A stretch of DNA of 64,000 nt from Penium margaritaceum (taxonomy: Eukaryota > Streptophyta > Zygnematophyceae > Desmidiales > Peniaceae). Below, piece after piece: positions 61,601-64,000 of the stretch. Below the pieces are notes generated by a model. It saw nothing but the letters and a program-made list of their open reading frames with translations. It did no database searches and had not been told where the DNA came from. The DNA lies in assembly GCA_023375785.1 (NCBI GenBank), contig SZWC01000028.1:20265-84264 (forward strand), read 5' to 3'. Made by a program: the position numbers and the translations under genes. Within the stretch, counting starts at the first letter, position 1. Each line of letters begins with the position of its first letter.

Positions 61601-64000
61601 CCCAATTTGTGACTTGTATCATGAGATGTCAACATTGACCACACTCTGCGGATTTCTTAGGTCAAAGGCAACATATATGCCTACTTTCGTCGGTCTTTGT
61701 GCATGGTAGCAGCACCGTGCTACTACTGACTGAAGGTTGTTGTACTTGATAGTTGAGAACCGACATTCCCAAAGCATTGTTTCCTGTCCTGACCGTTTGT
61801 GCATCGTGTTATGGTTGGTTAACGTTGACCACCCATGTTGAAATTTTGTGGTCATGATAAGTGACATATGCCTAGTTTGGTTGTTTGGTGTGCATATTAG
61901 CCACATCGTGCCACTACGTATTGAAGTTCTTTGTCCTGTCTAGTCAATGCAAAGGCTTCCCAAACCATTGTCTCTCCCATTGACCATTGTGACTCGTGTT
62001 ATGAGTTGTCAATGTTGACCACACATAGTGGACTTATTCGGTCGCAGTCAGTGACATATGCATCCTTTGGTTGGTCACTGTGCACGCTAGCCATACCATG
62101 CCACTGCTTGTTGAAGGTCTTTGTACTTTCTAGTTGATAACTAGCGTTCACAACCCATTGTGTTCCCCTCTGAGCATTTCTGACTCGTGTTATGCGTTTT
62201 GAACCTTGACCACATGAAGTGAAATTCTTTCGTCATGTTCAGTGACATATGCATACTTTGGTTGGTCACTATGCATTGAAGCCACATTGTGCCACTCTGT
62301 ATTGAAGGTATTTGTACTTGCTAGTAGATAACTAGTATTCACAAACTATTACATTCCACCCTGACCATTTGTGACTCGTGTTGTGAGTTGTCAAAGTTTA
62401 CCACACTTAGTGACATTATTTGGTCATGGTCAGTGACATATGCCTACTTTGGTTGGTCAACGTGCATGGTCTCCACACCTTGCTACAACGTATTGAAGCC
62501 CCTTGTGCTTGTTATGTGATACTTGGTGTTCCCAAACAGTTGTTTCCCCCTATGACCATTTGTGACTCGTATTATGAGTTGTCAACGTTGACCACACACA
62601 GCGGAATTCTTTGGCCAAAGGCATTACATATGCCTACTTTGGTTGGTCATTGTGCATGGTAGCCACACCGTGCTACTACTGACTGAAGGTCATTGTACTT
62701 GGTAGTTCAGAACCGATATTCCCATAGCATTGTTTCCTGTCCCCACTGTCTGTGACTCGTGTTGTCGTTGGTCAGCATTGACCACCCATATTGAAATTCT
62801 GTGGTTATGATCAGTGACATATGCCTGGTTTGGTTGTTTGGTGTGCATATTAGCCACACCGTGCCACTACGTATTGAAGTTCTTTGACCTTTCTAGTCAA
62901 TACATAGGCTTCCTAAACCATTGTCTCTCCATCTGACCATTTGTGACTCGTGTTATGAGTTGTCAATGTTGACCACACATCGTGGACTTATTCGGTCGTA
63001 GTCAGTGACGTATGCATCCTTTGGTTGGTCACTGTGCACGCTAGCCATACCGTGCCACTGCTTGTTGAAGGTCTTTGTTCTTCCTAGTTCAAGACTAGCC
63101 TTCCCAACCCATTGTTTTTCCTTCTGACCATTTGTGACTCGTGTTATGCATTTTCAACGTTGACCACATAAAGTTTTATTCTTTTGTCATGTTCAGTGAC
63201 ATATGCATACTTTGGTTGGTCACTGTGCATTGAAGCCACATTGTGCCACTACATATTGAATGTATTTGTACTTGCTAGTAGATAACTATGGTTCACAAAC
63301 CATTACCTTCCACCCTGTCCATTTGTAACTCGGTTTGTGAGCTGTCAAAGTTTACCACACGTAGTGACATTATTTGGTCATGTTCAGTGACATATGCTTA
63401 CTTTGGTTGGTCATCGTGCATGGTCCCCACACCGGGCCACAACGTATAGAAGCCCCTTGTGCTTGCTATGTGATACGTGGTGTTCCCAAGCCATTGTTTC
63501 CCCCTCTGACAATTTGTGACTCGTATTATGATTTGTCAATGTGGACCACACACAGCAGATTTCTTTGGTCAAAGGCAGTACATATGCCTACTTTGGCCGG
63601 TCATTGTGCATGGTAGCCACACCGTGCTACTACTGACTGAACGTCGTTGTACTTGGTAGTTGTGATCCGATATTCCCATAGCATTGGTTCCTGTCCTGAC
63701 CGTTTGTGACTCGTGTTGTGGATGGTCAACGTTGACCACCCATATTTAAATGATGTAAACATCATCAGTGACATATGCCTAGTTTGGTTGTTTGGTGTGC
63801 ATGTTAGACACACACTGCCACAGCATATTGAAGTTCCTTGTCCTTTCTAGTCAACGCATAGGCTTCCCAAACCATTGTATCTCCCTCTAATCATTTGTGA
63901 CTCGTATTATGAGTTGTCAATGTTGACCACACATAGTGGACTTATTCAATGGTAGTCAGTGACGTATGCATCCTTTGGTTGGTCACTGTGCACACTAGCC
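55655..64000. repeat. 191-bp satellite, block 6
   Basis: A-type starts near 56637, 57590, 58340, 59569, 60521, 61467, 62420 and 63374 are mostly about 950 bp apart, so five-monomer HORs dominate. A single N at 58946 lies between two near-identical 260-bp stretches. The monomers up to about 56400 carry variants shared with 23210-23790. No genes are seen and the array continues past the window end. Confidence 0.95.

Noticed and set aside
1961-64000. CENP-B box in the satellite
   Set aside because: I looked for the TTCG....A..CGGG pattern in the monomer types and found no convincing match.

Overview
The window is eukaryotic repeat DNA, most likely from the green lineage (plant or charophyte alga); a species cannot be fixed from the sequence. 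I see no convincing host protein gene and no functional tRNA or rRNA gene. About three quarters of it is one satellite with a monomer of about 191 bp. Five monomer types (A to E) are arranged in higher-order repeats (HORs). A-to-A distances cluster at about 954 bp (ABCDE) and about 763 bp (A, B, a C/D hybrid, E). Organisation of this kind is typical of centromeric or pericentromeric arrays; that location is inferred.

Layout: 1-1960 is the 3' part of a Ty1/Copia fossil (reverse transcriptase/RNase H end and one LTR). 1961-4118 is satellite. 4119-8217 is a second, older Copia fossil with both LTRs, a 5-bp target-site duplication and a primer site matching the anticodon stem-loop of initiator tRNA-Met. 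8218-13796 is satellite. 13797-14229 is a short hAT-type MITE with perfect inverted ends, an 8-bp target duplication and seven copies of a palindromic 12-mer. 14230-22425 is satellite and contains a 2.0-kb perfect array of one chimeric 191-bp unit. 22426-23051 is a non-satellite block with a tRNA-derived SINE-like element and an assembly gap. 23052-41898 is satellite with a second gap. 41899-53970 is a GC-rich composite of Ty3/Gypsy-like material on the minus strand. 53971-55127 is satellite, 55128-55654 a second copy of the SINE-bearing block, and 55655-64000 satellite.

The most striking feature is in the Gypsy complex. Downstream of the integrase, where chromoviruses carry a chromodomain, lies a run of cysteine/histidine clusters (about 43386-44695, minus strand). 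At least three fit the C4HC3 spacing of PHD fingers exactly and two more are close. A retroelement with a tandem PHD-type module, sitting in satellite DNA, suggests chromatin reading for integration targeting; this is inference. 

The satellite records several scales of turnover: single-monomer duplications, a fresh perfect array, a deletion shared by neighbouring HORs, and a block duplicated about 32.7 kb apart. Three junctions marked by N have near-identical sequence on both sides and look like unmerged contig ends, so copy numbers near them are unreliable.
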